This document shows, piece by piece, positions 27,219-35,128 of a stretch of DNA of 64,000 bases. The DNA comes from JBGPGW01 sp046349515. Its GTDB lineage: Bacteria > Pseudomonadota > Alphaproteobacteria > CADEGL01. Each line of letters opens with the position of its first letter. Within the stretch, counting starts at the first letter, position 1. The translations under genes and the position numbers were made by a program. The stretch covers positions 124,001-188,000 of the forward strand of contig JAXMCE010000002.1 of assembly GCA_046349515.1 (NCBI GenBank), written 5' to 3'. The notes under the pieces were generated by a model that saw only the letters and a program-made list of their open reading frames with translations, was not told the DNA's origin and did not search any database.

Positions 27219-27527
27219 ATGGCCCGAATCAACGACGCCCTCTGGGACTTGCGGGAGCTTTACCGGGCGGAGCAGAACCCGCAGCGCCAGGAGGAATTGA
27301 GAGCCGAGTACGACCGCGCGCTCGAAGCCTGCCTTGCCATGGTCGACCGCGACATCAGCGCAAATACGGCCGCCTACAACAAAGCCGTCGACGCCCTTCA
27401 GGACTCGATCACGGCGCTTCGCAAGGCCAAGCGCGAACTCGGCGACATCGCGAGCACGGTCGCGAACGTCGCGAAGGCGGTCGACGCCATCGTCAAGATC
27501 GCACGCGCCGTCGGCGCGCCCGTGTGA
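27219..27527 (+). CDS. Small helical (coiled-coil-like) protein
   Basis: A 102-residue protein that is predicted to be helical throughout. Residues 1-40 are charged (LRELYRAEQNPQRQEELRAEYDRAL in parts) and 45-98 form an amphipathic stretch ending in hydrophobic VAKAVDAIVKIARAVGAPV. No signal peptide or membrane segment. It has a good Shine-Dalgarno (GGGAGGA) and directly follows the helical lipoprotein gene, so it may be its cytoplasmic or periplasmic partner; the function is unknown. Confidence 0.65.
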   Translation: MARINDALWDLRELYRAEQNPQRQEELRAEYDRALEACLAMVDRDISANTAAYNKAVDALQDSITALRKAKRELGDIASTVANVAKAVDAIVKIARAVGAPV

Positions 27528-27560
27528 ACGGCGCGCGCTCTCGGCGTTCGTGCCCGTCGC

Positions 27561-28670
27561 TCAGTTGAACGTGATGACCTGGCGCGTGTCGTAGCCCGAC
27601 TCGAGCAGGCGGAACGCATCGTTCACCCCTTCGAGCGGAATCGTCTTGCCCACAAGCGCGTCGAGATCGAGCTGCCGCGACTGGTAGAGATCGAGGATCC
27701 GGACGAAATCATCCTCCGGCACGCCGCCGCCGTAATAGCTGCCGACGATGCGTTTTTGGTAGGTAGGGAAGCTGCGCGCCGCTGGGATCGTGAACACGTC
27801 GCCCTTGGGCGCCTGGCCCACGACGACGACGGTGCCGGCGGGCCGCGTCGACTGGAAGGCCTGGTCGAAGGCGACCGTGCGGCCGATGCAGTCGAGCGTC
27901 GCGTCCGCCCCGCGCCCCTTGGTCAACGCCCGGATCGCCTCGCCCACGTCGTTCGTCTCCTTGGGATTGATGTAGTGGGTCGCCCCGAAGCGCCGCGCGA
28001 CCGCCTCCTTCTTGGGGTTGGGATCGACGACGATGATCTTCTCGGCCCCGCACAGCTTGGCCGCCATGAGCGCCGAGATGCCGACGCCGCCGACGCCCCA
28101 GATCGCCACGCTGTCGCCGGGCCGCGTCTTCGCATCGTTGACGACGGCGCCGTAACCGGTCGTCACCGCGCAGCCGACGAGCGCCGCGATCGTCGCCGGA
28201 ATCGCCTTGTCGTAGGGAAGGCACCCCGTCTCCGGCATGACCGCATATTCCGCGTAGGAAGACTGGCAGGTGAAGTGGTTGATGCGCTCCCCCTTGGCGG
28301 TCTTGAGCCGGCTCGTGCCGTCGAAGAGGGCGCCCTGGCCCGAGGCGCGCGTGTAGACCTCGCACTGGGCCGGCAGGCCGCGGCGGCAATAGAAACAGCC
28401 CCCGCAGAACGGCGTCCACGACAGCACGACCGGATCGCCCTTCTTGACGCGGCTGACACCAGGCCCGACTCGCTCGACCACGGCCGAAGCCTCATGGCCC
28501 AGGATGACGGGCAGCGGCACGCTGCCCTTGCCGCGCGCGACGGAGAGGTCGCTGTGGCAAATGCCGGCCGCCGTGATGCGCAGCAGCACCTCGCGGTCCT
28601 TGGGGTCATCGAGCTTCACGTCCTCGATGGCCATGTCCTTGCCCAGTTCACGCAGAACGGCCGCTTTCAT
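27561..28670 (-). CDS. Zinc-dependent alcohol dehydrogenase (MDR family)
   Basis: A 369-residue medium-chain alcohol dehydrogenase. The catalytic zinc ligands are Cys in GICHSD and His in LGHEA, with a third Cys in VGCAVTTGYG. The structural zinc lobe has CGGC-x2-C-x7-C. The NAD site is GVGGVG followed by VVDPNPKK, whose Asp favours NAD over NADP. The sequence is of the class III-like/aryl alcohol group, oxidising primary alcohols to aldehydes. The ATG at 28670 is preceded by GGGGAGG. It is convergent with the small helical gene and divergent from the PhyH-type dioxygenase gene at 28764. Confidence 0.92.
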   Translation of the reverse strand: MKAAVLRELGKDMAIEDVKLDDPKDREVLLRITAAGICHSDLSVARGKGSVPLPVILGHEASAVVERVGPGVSRVKKGDPVVLSWTPFCGGCFYCRRGLPAQCEVYTRASGQGALFDGTSRLKTAKGERINHFTCQSSYAEYAVMPETGCLPYDKAIPATIAALVGCAVTTGYGAVVNDAKTRPGDSVAIWGVGGVGISALMAAKLCGAEKIIVVDPNPKKEAVARRFGATHYINPKETNDVGEAIRALTKGRGADATLDCIGRTVAFDQAFQSTRPAGTVVVVGQAPKGDVFTIPAARSFPTYQKRIVGSYYGGGVPEDDFVRILDLYQSRQLDLDALVGKTIPLEGVNDAFRLLESGYDTRQVITFN

Positions 28671-28763
28671 GATCGCCTCCCCGGTGTCTCGAAGGGTCGA
28701 TTGTCCGCCAGCCTCGGCTCGCTTAGCAAGGCCGGCCGCACGCTCCTCCCCTTCCGCCAATGC

Positions 28764-29666
28764 ATGTATCATCGGCCAGAACTTTCGGGGACGACCTTGG
28801 GCGTATTGCCGGCCGATACGATCGCGCACTACCGGGAGCATGGCTATGTCGTGGCGCCGGGCGCCGCGACGCGCACGGCCTTCGCCGCCATGCGAGCCGA
28901 GCTCGATGCCTGGGTCGAGGAGAGCCGCGGCCACAACGAGAACTACGGCGAGACCCAGATGGGCACGCCGCGCTTCGACCTCGAGCCCGGACACAACGCC
29001 GCAGTGCCGCGCTTGAGGCGCGTCAACAACCCGGCGGAGATCTCAGAGACGTACCGCAGCGTCGCCTTCGACGGGCCACTCGCCGAGATGGCGGCGGATC
29101 TCGTGGGGCCCGACGTCAAATTCCTCCACGGCAAGATCAACCTGAAGCTGCCAGGGACGAAGACCCGCGTCGACTACCACCAGGACTTCGCTTACGTGCC
29201 GCACACCAACGGCGACGTCGTGACCGGGCTTCTCATGCTCGACGACATGACGCTCGAGAACGGCTGCCTCATGGTCGTGCCGGGCTCGCACCGCGAAGGC
29301 CAGGCGAGCCTCTGGGCGGGCGAACGCTTTACCGGCTCAGTGTCGCAAGAGAAGGCCGCCGAATGCGCCCGGCGCGCCGTACCCATCACCGGACGCGCGG
29401 GCGACGTGTGCCTCATGCACGCGAAGCTACTCCACGGCTCGGAGCCCAACGCGTCCGGCTCGCCGCGTCGCCTCTACATCTGCATGTATTCCGCGGCGGA
29501 TGCGTTCCTTCTGCAGCGGAACTCGCTGCCCAACCGCTTCGAGGGCGCGATTGTCAGGGGCACGCCCACGCGCCGCGCGCGGCTCGAGGCCGGCTCGGTC
29601 GAGTTGCCCGAGATCTTCCGCCAGGCCTCGTTCTTCCAGGTTCAGGAAGCCGCCGTTCAGAGCTAG
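28764..29666 (+). CDS. Phytanoyl-CoA dioxygenase (PhyH) family Fe(II)/2OG oxygenase
   Basis: A 300-residue PhyH-family oxygenase. The Fe(II) facial triad is His139 and Asp141 in VDYHQDF, with His224 in KLLHGSEPN; the following SPRRLY segment supplies the Arg that binds 2-oxoglutarate. Metal-site geometry is intact, so it should be an active hydroxylase. Its substrate is unknown. The start is uncertain: ATG 28764 has no strong ribosome-binding site, and TTG 28797 is possible. It lies between the zinc alcohol dehydrogenase and the CoA-thioester operon, and shares family with the dioxygenase at 35125. Confidence 0.85.
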   Translation: MYHRPELSGTTLGVLPADTIAHYREHGYVVAPGAATRTAFAAMRAELDAWVEESRGHNENYGETQMGTPRFDLEPGHNAAVPRLRRVNNPAEISETYRSVAFDGPLAEMAADLVGPDVKFLHGKINLKLPGTKTRVDYHQDFAYVPHTNGDVVTGLLMLDDMTLENGCLMVVPGSHREGQASLWAGERFTGSVSQEKAAECARRAVPITGRAGDVCLMHAKLLHGSEPNASGSPRRLYICMYSAADAFLLQRNSLPNRFEGAIVRGTPTRRARLEAGSVELPEIFRQASFFQVQEAAVQS

Positions 29667-29696
29667 CCGTCAGCATTCAAAAAATTCCGAAGCGCT

Positions 29697-29725
29697 CCTC
29701 ATCCTGAGCTTGTCGAAGGATGAGG
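29697..29725. repeat. REP-like palindromic intergenic element
   Basis: Perfect 9-bp inverted repeat CCTCATCCT/AGGATGAGG around an 11-base loop GAGCTTGTCGA. This palindrome type (CATCCTGAGCTTGTCGAAGGATG) is recognised from the intergenic regions of many proteobacterial genomes, where it is dispersed in many copies. It sits between convergent genes ending at 29666 and 29747 and may also act as a transcription stop. Only one copy was found in this window. Confidence 0.7.
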
Positions 29726-29746
29726 CGCACCCGTGCCGATCCGCAC

Positions 29747-31096
29747 CTACTTCTTGTGCAACCGCTCGTCGACCCAGCGCCGGGCCTTGTATTCGCTCCG
29801 CGCGAGCGTGCCGAGCGGAACCAGCTCGACCTCGAAGCGGATGCCGATGCGCTCGCGGAGACGCTTGGCCAGCTCGGCCGTGAATCCGCCATGGGCGCCG
29901 GGCCCCACGTCCGGCTTCGGCATGACACGCGCAGTCGCCACGTCGACCGCATCTTTCCCCGAGGTCAGAACGATCTGGTACTCGTCGACCCCGTCCATGT
30001 GGAACATCACGTCGTCGACGGCCTGCGGCCAAATGTTGACGCCCTTCACCTTCTTCATGTCGTCCATGCGTCCGATCGTCGCGATCTCGACGCCGGAGAA
30101 GGGGCGACCGCAGGAGCAATACTGCGGCGCCCGGTAGACAGCGCGGTCGCGCATGGCGCAACGCACGAGCGGGACGTCCGTGTGGAAGAGGCTCGTGATG
30201 ACGATCTCGCCCTCCTCGCCGTCCTTCACCTGCTTCCCCGTCGCGGGGTCGATCACCTCCAGGAGGAAGTAAGGATCGACATTGTGGAGCATGCCCGGAT
30301 GGTCGCGCGTGCCGATGCCGCGCTCGCAGGTGAACATGTGGTCGGTGCGCGACTGGGTCGAGCCGAACTGGTTGACGATGCGCGCCTGCCACTCCTCCTG
30401 GAGACGCTCGAACCAGGAGAAGCCCGCGCCCTCGCCCGCCCCCATCAGGATCTCGACGCCACCCGGCGGCGGCGAGACCCCGGCCGCGGCCGAGAGATGG
30501 CCGAGATAGGAGGTGGTGCTCAAGATGCATTTCGGGCGGAAACGCTCCATCAGCTCGAGCTTGCGCTTCACGTCGTAATTGCCGACGCAGAAGACAGTGA
30601 GCCCATAGCCCTCCATGCCGAAAAGCTCGATCCGCCCGCCGCCGAGCATGGTGATCGGAAAATTGAGGAAGGCCCGGTCGCCCGGCTTCATGCCGGCCCA
30701 GCGGAACAGATAGGCATAGGCCTTGATGCCGATCTCCATCTCGGCCCGCGTGAAGCCGTGGACCTCGACCCCCTGCCCGGTCGTGCCGCTGGTCGTGCAG
30801 ATGGTGAGCGGCAGGCCCTTCTCAAGCACGTGGGAGAAGCGACGGCCATAGGGCGGTTCGCGCGCCTGGTCGGCCATGAAGGTGGCCTTGTTGACGGTCG
30901 GCACGCGAGCCGTGAAATCCTCGATCGAGCGGATCATCGAGGGCTCGACGCCCGCCTCCTTCCAATGGTCGCGGTAGAAGGGGTTGGTGGCCCAAGCCAC
31001 CTCCATCACGTGCTTCAGCTTCTCGAATTGGAGGGCGCGGATCGTCGCGACATCGGCTCGCTCGTACCGCGCGTCTTGGATCAACAGTTCCGCCAC
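29747..31096 (-). CDS. Phenylacetate-CoA ligase (PaaK)-like acid-CoA ligase
   Basis: A 449-residue AMP-forming acid-CoA ligase of the PaaK branch. The phosphate loop is TSGTTGQGV, the hinge region is GRMDDMKKVKGVNIWP, and a CSCGR motif typical of PaaK-type zinc-binding or structural loops is present. It activates a free acid to its CoA thioester. The start is a GTG at 31096 with GGGGGAGCGG upstream; no ATG fits. It is the last gene of a four-gene unit (BadI-like, acyl-CoA dehydrogenase, BadH-like, ligase) on the minus strand, so it probably feeds that beta-oxidation-type pathway. The substrate is unknown. Confidence 0.87.
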   Translation of the reverse strand: MAELLIQDARYERADVATIRALQFEKLKHVMEVAWATNPFYRDHWKEAGVEPSMIRSIEDFTARVPTVNKATFMADQAREPPYGRRFSHVLEKGLPLTICTTSGTTGQGVEVHGFTRAEMEIGIKAYAYLFRWAGMKPGDRAFLNFPITMLGGGRIELFGMEGYGLTVFCVGNYDVKRKLELMERFRPKCILSTTSYLGHLSAAAGVSPPPGGVEILMGAGEGAGFSWFERLQEEWQARIVNQFGSTQSRTDHMFTCERGIGTRDHPGMLHNVDPYFLLEVIDPATGKQVKDGEEGEIVITSLFHTDVPLVRCAMRDRAVYRAPQYCSCGRPFSGVEIATIGRMDDMKKVKGVNIWPQAVDDVMFHMDGVDEYQIVLTSGKDAVDVATARVMPKPDVGPGAHGGFTAELAKRLRERIGIRFEVELVPLGTLARSEYKARRWVDERLHKK

Positions 31097-31137
31097 GTCC
31101 CGCTCCCCCTTCGCCACCGTTTTGCGTTTCCTGTCCG

Positions 31138-31881
31138 TCACACCATGGTGAGGCCGCCGCTGACCGACAGCACCTGGCCCGTGATGTAGTCGGAATCGGG
31201 CGAACAGAAAAAACTGATCGCGGCGGCCATGTCGTTCGGCTGACCCATGCGGCGGAACGGGATCAAGCGCACCATGCGCCGGACGAGTTCGGGGTCCTCT
31301 TCGATCTCGGCCTTCAAGAGCGGCGTCTCCGTCGGGCCCGGTGCCATGACGTTGACGTTGATGTTGAAGCGCGCGTTCTCGCGCGCGAGCGATTTGGCGA
31401 AACCGATGAGGGCCGCCTTCATCGCGGCGTACACCGCCTCCCCGCTCGTCCCCACGCGGCCCGCATCCGAGCCGATGTAAACGATCTTGCCTTTCTTGCG
31501 CTCGATCATTTGGGTCAGGATCGGGTGCGTCACGTAGAGGATCGATTCGAAGTTGATGGCGATGACCTTCCGCCAGTAGGGCGATTCCTCTTGGGCGAAG
31601 CGGGTCGTGCCGACCCAGCCGACCGTGCTGCAATAGGCATCGATGGGTCCCATCTCGTCCTGGATGCGCTTCACGACCTCGCGCGCCTTGGCCTCGCTCG
31701 TGAGATCCGCCACATAGGTCTTGAGGCTCTTGGCGTCGACGCGCCCGGCCACTTCCTTCAAGCCCTTGTCGACGACGTCGATGCCCGCGACGCGGAAGCC
31801 GTCCTTGATGAGACGTTCCACCACCGCCTGGCCCATGCCGCCGCCGGCCCCCGTCACCAATGCCACTTCACCTTTAGCCAT
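31138..31881 (-). CDS. SDR resembling BadH (2-hydroxycyclohexanecarboxyl-CoA dehydrogenase)
   Basis: A 247-residue SDR with TGAGGGMG, Ser138 in IGSDAGRVGTSGEAV, and the catalytic Tyr151 and Lys155 in YAAMK. The region around the active site (SDAGRVGTSGEAVYAA, then SLARENAR) and the end TGQVLSVSGGLTM closely match what I recall of Rhodopseudomonas BadH, which oxidises 2-hydroxycyclohexanecarboxyl-CoA to the 2-keto form. Assignment to this exact step is inference. It lies 41 bases before the ligase gene start and 31 bases after the dehydrogenase stop, so operon membership is likely. Confidence 0.85.
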   Translation of the reverse strand: MAKGEVALVTGAGGGMGQAVVERLIKDGFRVAGIDVVDKGLKEVAGRVDAKSLKTYVADLTSEAKAREVVKRIQDEMGPIDAYCSTVGWVGTTRFAQEESPYWRKVIAINFESILYVTHPILTQMIERKKGKIVYIGSDAGRVGTSGEAVYAAMKAALIGFAKSLARENARFNINVNVMAPGPTETPLLKAEIEEDPELVRRMVRLIPFRRMGQPNDMAAAISFFCSPDSDYITGQVLSVSGGLTMV

Positions 31882-31912
31882 CGCTCCTCTCCTCTCGCTG
31901 CGGCGCGCCGGT

Positions 31913-33091
31913 TCACATTCCGGCGACGCTCAAATGGTCGAAGGGCAGCCCGTCCTTCGCGAGCTGCCGTCCGATGATCGATTTCTGAATCTGACTCGTT
32001 CCGTCGTAAATCTGAAACGCCTTGGCATCGCGCATGAAGCGCTCGACGGGATGGGCGTTCGACAGGCCCGCCCCGCCCATGATCTGCACCGCCTCGGTCG
32101 TGATCTTCATCGAGAGGTCCGAGCAGATCAGCTTGGTCATGGCGGCAAGCGTGCTCGCGCGCCGATCGTGTCGCTCGAGGATCAGCTCGGTCGTCCGCTC
32201 CCAGAGAGCGCGCGCGGCGGCGAGCTCGGTCGCACATTCGGCGATGAGGAACTGGAGCCCTTGGTGCTCGACGATGGGCTTGCCGAATTGGACCCGGTCG
32301 CGCGCATAGGCAAGCGCATAGTCGAGCGCCGCCGCGGCCACGCCGAGCGCGGTCGCCGCGCAATGGAGGCGCGATTCGTCGAGCGTGATGACGCCGATGC
32401 GGAATCCCTCGCCCTCCTCGCCCAGCCTCGCCTCCTCGGTCACGAACACGTCCTCGAAGATGAGCTCGGTCACGGGGCTGCCGCGGAGGCCGATGAGAGA
32501 TTCCGTGCGGCCGATCGCGAAGCCCTGCGCCCCCCGCTCGACGAGGAAAGCCGTGATGCCGCGATGACCCGCCTCGGGATCGGTCTTGGCGAACACCGTG
32601 AACACGTCACCCACGACGCCGTTGGTGCACCACATCTTCCGGCCGTTGATGCGGTAGCCGCCGGCGACGCGCTCGGCCCGCGTGCGCATGGCGGCCATGT
32701 CGGAGCCGCCCTGGGGTTCCGTGAAGGAGATGCACGGCACGAGCTCGCCCCGCGCCAAGCGCGGCAGGAACTTCTCCTTCATGGGCGCGCTCGCCTTGGC
32801 GACGATGGGCACGGCCGAATCGGTCGTGTTGTTGAAGGTGAGCGCGAAGGCGGCCGAGACGCGGGCGATCCGCTCGGAGATGAGGAGCGGAGTCACAAAG
32901 TCGCGGCCCAAACCGCCATATTCTTCCGGGATGCCGAGGCCGAAAAGCCCGGCCTCGGCCGCCGCCTGCCACAAATCGCGCGGGAACGCATCCTCGCGGT
33001 CGATCGCGGCCGCGCGCGGCACCACGCGCTCGCGCACGAGCCGGTCGACCGTGTCGAGAATGTGCTGCCGTGTCGCCCGATCGAACGCCAT
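31913..33091 (-). CDS. Acyl-CoA dehydrogenase with Asp in the usual catalytic Glu position
   Basis: A 392-residue acyl-CoA dehydrogenase with all expected segments: FGLGIPEEYGGLG in the N-terminal domain, FTEPQGGSDM, MWCTNG for flavin/substrate contacts, RVQFGKPI, and the C-terminal motif. In most members this motif is YEGT with the catalytic Glu; here it is IYDGTSQIQ, with Asp363. The role is FAD-dependent alpha,beta-dehydrogenation of an acyl-CoA, passing electrons to ETF (etfBA is in this window at 57000-58687). Neighbours suggest an alicyclic or branched acyl-CoA substrate. The Glu-to-Asp change is noted separately. Confidence 0.9.
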   Translation of the reverse strand: MAFDRATRQHILDTVDRLVRERVVPRAAAIDREDAFPRDLWQAAAEAGLFGLGIPEEYGGLGRDFVTPLLISERIARVSAAFALTFNNTTDSAVPIVAKASAPMKEKFLPRLARGELVPCISFTEPQGGSDMAAMRTRAERVAGGYRINGRKMWCTNGVVGDVFTVFAKTDPEAGHRGITAFLVERGAQGFAIGRTESLIGLRGSPVTELIFEDVFVTEEARLGEEGEGFRIGVITLDESRLHCAATALGVAAAALDYALAYARDRVQFGKPIVEHQGLQFLIAECATELAAARALWERTTELILERHDRRASTLAAMTKLICSDLSMKITTEAVQIMGGAGLSNAHPVERFMRDAKAFQIYDGTSQIQKSIIGRQLAKDGLPFDHLSVAGM

Positions 33092-33155
33092 GGATCGCCC
33101 CCGCGTGCGAAGCTAGAGGGAATCCGTCATGGCATCAATCCGCGGGCTCGAGCCC

Positions 33156-33947
33156 TCAACGATAGGGATCGAAGTTGGCCTTGCGCTTCTCGAGGAAAGC
33201 GGAAGCGCCCTCATTCTGCTCGCCGGTGCGGAAGTAGTTGGGTGCCACCTTGGCCACGAGATCGAGCATCTCGAGCTTCATCACGTGGTCCATGTGGTGG
33301 CGCATGGAGGCCTTGATGACCTTGAGGCAGGTGGGCGAGAGCGACAGCATCTCGTCGGCCCACTTGCGTACTTCGGCGTCGAGCTGGTCCATGGGCACGA
33401 CAGCGTTGACGAGGCCCCATTCGTACATCTGCTTCGCGGTGTAGCGGCGGCAGAGAAGCCACATCTCGCGCGCGCGCTTGTGGCCGATGACGTTCGCCGC
33501 GTGCGAGACCATGTAGCCGCCGGCGGGCGAGCCCACGCGCGGGCCGTTCTGGCCCATGATGGCATGCTCCGCCGCGATCGTGATGTCGCAGAAATAGGCG
33601 AGATGGTTGGCGCCGCCGATGGCGTAGCCGTTGACGCGCGCGATCACGGGCTTGCCCGAATCGATGATCATGCGCGAGAGCTCGTAGTGCTCCTTCTCCG
33701 TGCCGCCCTCGCGCTCCCAATTGACGTCGCCGCCCGAGCTGAAGGCGCGCTCGCCAACACCCGTGATGACGATGACTCCCACCTTCTTGTCGGCCTCGGC
33801 CGTCTTGAAGGCGTGCTCCATCTCGTAGATCGTGTGCTGGTTGAAGGAGTTGAGGGTCTTGGGGCGGTTGATCGTGATGGTCGCGACGAGATTGTCGACC
33901 GAATAGAGGATGTCGGTATAGGGCAGCTTGATCTCATGGGGAGGCAT
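33156..33947 (-). CDS. Crotonase-family enzyme resembling BadI/MenB
   Basis: A 263-residue crotonase superfamily protein. The oxyanion-hole segments are SSGGD (about 71-74) and YAIGGA (about 108-113). The surrounding text VIARVNGYAIGGANHLA, FGQ-like MGQNGPRVGS and EKRKANF at the end is close to BadI (2-ketocyclohexanecarboxyl-CoA hydrolase) and its relative MenB, not to ordinary enoyl-CoA hydratases with paired Glu residues. A hydrolytic or retro-Dieckmann ring-opening activity is inferred. The ATG at 33947 is preceded by AAGGAGAA. It is the first gene of the unit that continues with the dehydrogenase, BadH-like SDR and ligase. Confidence 0.85.
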   Translation of the reverse strand: MPPHEIKLPYTDILYSVDNLVATITINRPKTLNSFNQHTIYEMEHAFKTAEADKKVGVIVITGVGERAFSSGGDVNWEREGGTEKEHYELSRMIIDSGKPVIARVNGYAIGGANHLAYFCDITIAAEHAIMGQNGPRVGSPAGGYMVSHAANVIGHKRAREMWLLCRRYTAKQMYEWGLVNAVVPMDQLDAEVRKWADEMLSLSPTCLKVIKASMRHHMDHVMKLEMLDLVAKVAPNYFRTGEQNEGASAFLEKRKANFDPYR

Positions 33948-34099
33948 GAAGCGATTCTCCTTGGCATTCGAAGGCAAACCGGATGCGACCTTGGCGAGAC
34001 GCCCCGCACGAGTCAACGCCGCCCCTTGGGGATTGGCGGGCTCCGATGTAACCTCATCTGTCTCGATGAATGGACGGCTCTCCCGGCGAGGCGCGTCGC

Positions 34100-35128
34100 A
34101 TGAACCGATTGAAACCCATTCGCGACGAGAACGCTTGGACGCCCGCGGATTTCCCGACGCGGCGTTCATGGGTCAAGCCGCTCACGCCCGAGATGGTCCG
34201 CGAGATCGAAGCGGCGGCCGAGCGGGTCACGAAAAGCGGCCAGCCGTTCTGGAGCATCACGGCCGCCGACGTGCCGCTGCCCGCGGCGCGGCCGCTTCTC
34301 GAAGCGGCGTTCCAGGATCTCGAATACGGGCCCGGCTTCGCGGTCCTCGCGGGCCTGCCCTCGCGGCGCTACAGCCGCGACGAGAACGTCGTGCTGCTCG
34401 CCGTCGTCGGCTGCCATCTCGGCCGCGTCGTCGACCAGACCTGGCGCGGCCTCAAGATCGAGGACATCGTCGACAAGGGCCTGCCCATGGACCGCAAGAC
34501 CCGGGGCTACATGGGCACGCACGCCATCGGCTTCCACACCGACGGCTCGGACTTCGCCGTGCTCTACTGCCTCGAGAAGGCAGAGGAAGGCGGCGAGAGC
34601 GTCATCGTGAGCGCCACCTCGGTCTACAATACGATCCTCGAGGAACGGCCGGACCTGCTGGACGTCCTGCTCCGCGGCTTCCACCACCACCGCCGGGGCG
34701 AACAGGCGCCGGGCGAGCCGCCCGTGACGCCCGGCCGCATCCCTGTCTTCGAGGTGAAGGGCGGCCTTCTCCACTGCTGCTACAACCGCAACCCGCTCGC
34801 CTGGCTCGCGCCCGAGGGCTACGGCTACGAGGCCATCGAGGTCGAGGCGCTCGACTACCTCGATGCGACCCTCGCGCGCCGCTCGCTCCAGCTCCACATG
34901 GATTTCCAGCCAGGCGACATGCAGTTCATCAACAACTACAACGTGCTCCACGGCCGGACCGAATACCGGGATGCGCCGGGCAAGAAGCGCCATCTCCTGC
35001 GCCTCTGGCTCGAGAATGGACGCTGCCGCCGGCAGGGCGACAACATCATCGACCTCTACGCGCCATGGCACGGCAAGCCGCGCGACGCCGCGGCGCGGCG
35101 GGCGACGGCCACGGGAGGGACCGCATGA
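34100..35128 (+). CDS. TauD/TfdA-type Fe(II)/2-oxoglutarate dioxygenase
   Basis: A 342-residue dioxygenase of the TauD/CAS-like fold. The iron ligands are His146 and Asp148 in FHTDGSD, with His284 in NVLHGRTEY, and the RHLLRLWL segment supplies the 2-oxoglutarate-binding Arg. All three iron ligands are intact. The start at 34100 has GCGAGG eight bases upstream; ATG 34070 would add ten residues. Its stop overlaps the start of a PhyH-family dioxygenase (ATGA), so the two are translationally coupled. It is divergent from the BadI-like gene with 152 bases between starts. Confidence 0.87.
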   Translation: MNRLKPIRDENAWTPADFPTRRSWVKPLTPEMVREIEAAAERVTKSGQPFWSITAADVPLPAARPLLEAAFQDLEYGPGFAVLAGLPSRRYSRDENVVLLAVVGCHLGRVVDQTWRGLKIEDIVDKGLPMDRKTRGYMGTHAIGFHTDGSDFAVLYCLEKAEEGGESVIVSATSVYNTILEERPDLLDVLLRGFHHHRRGEQAPGEPPVTPGRIPVFEVKGGLLHCCYNRNPLAWLAPEGYGYEAIEVEALDYLDATLARRSLQLHMDFQPGDMQFINNYNVLHGRTEYRDAPGKKRHLLRLWLENGRCRRQGDNIIDLYAPWHGKPRDAAARRATATGGTA

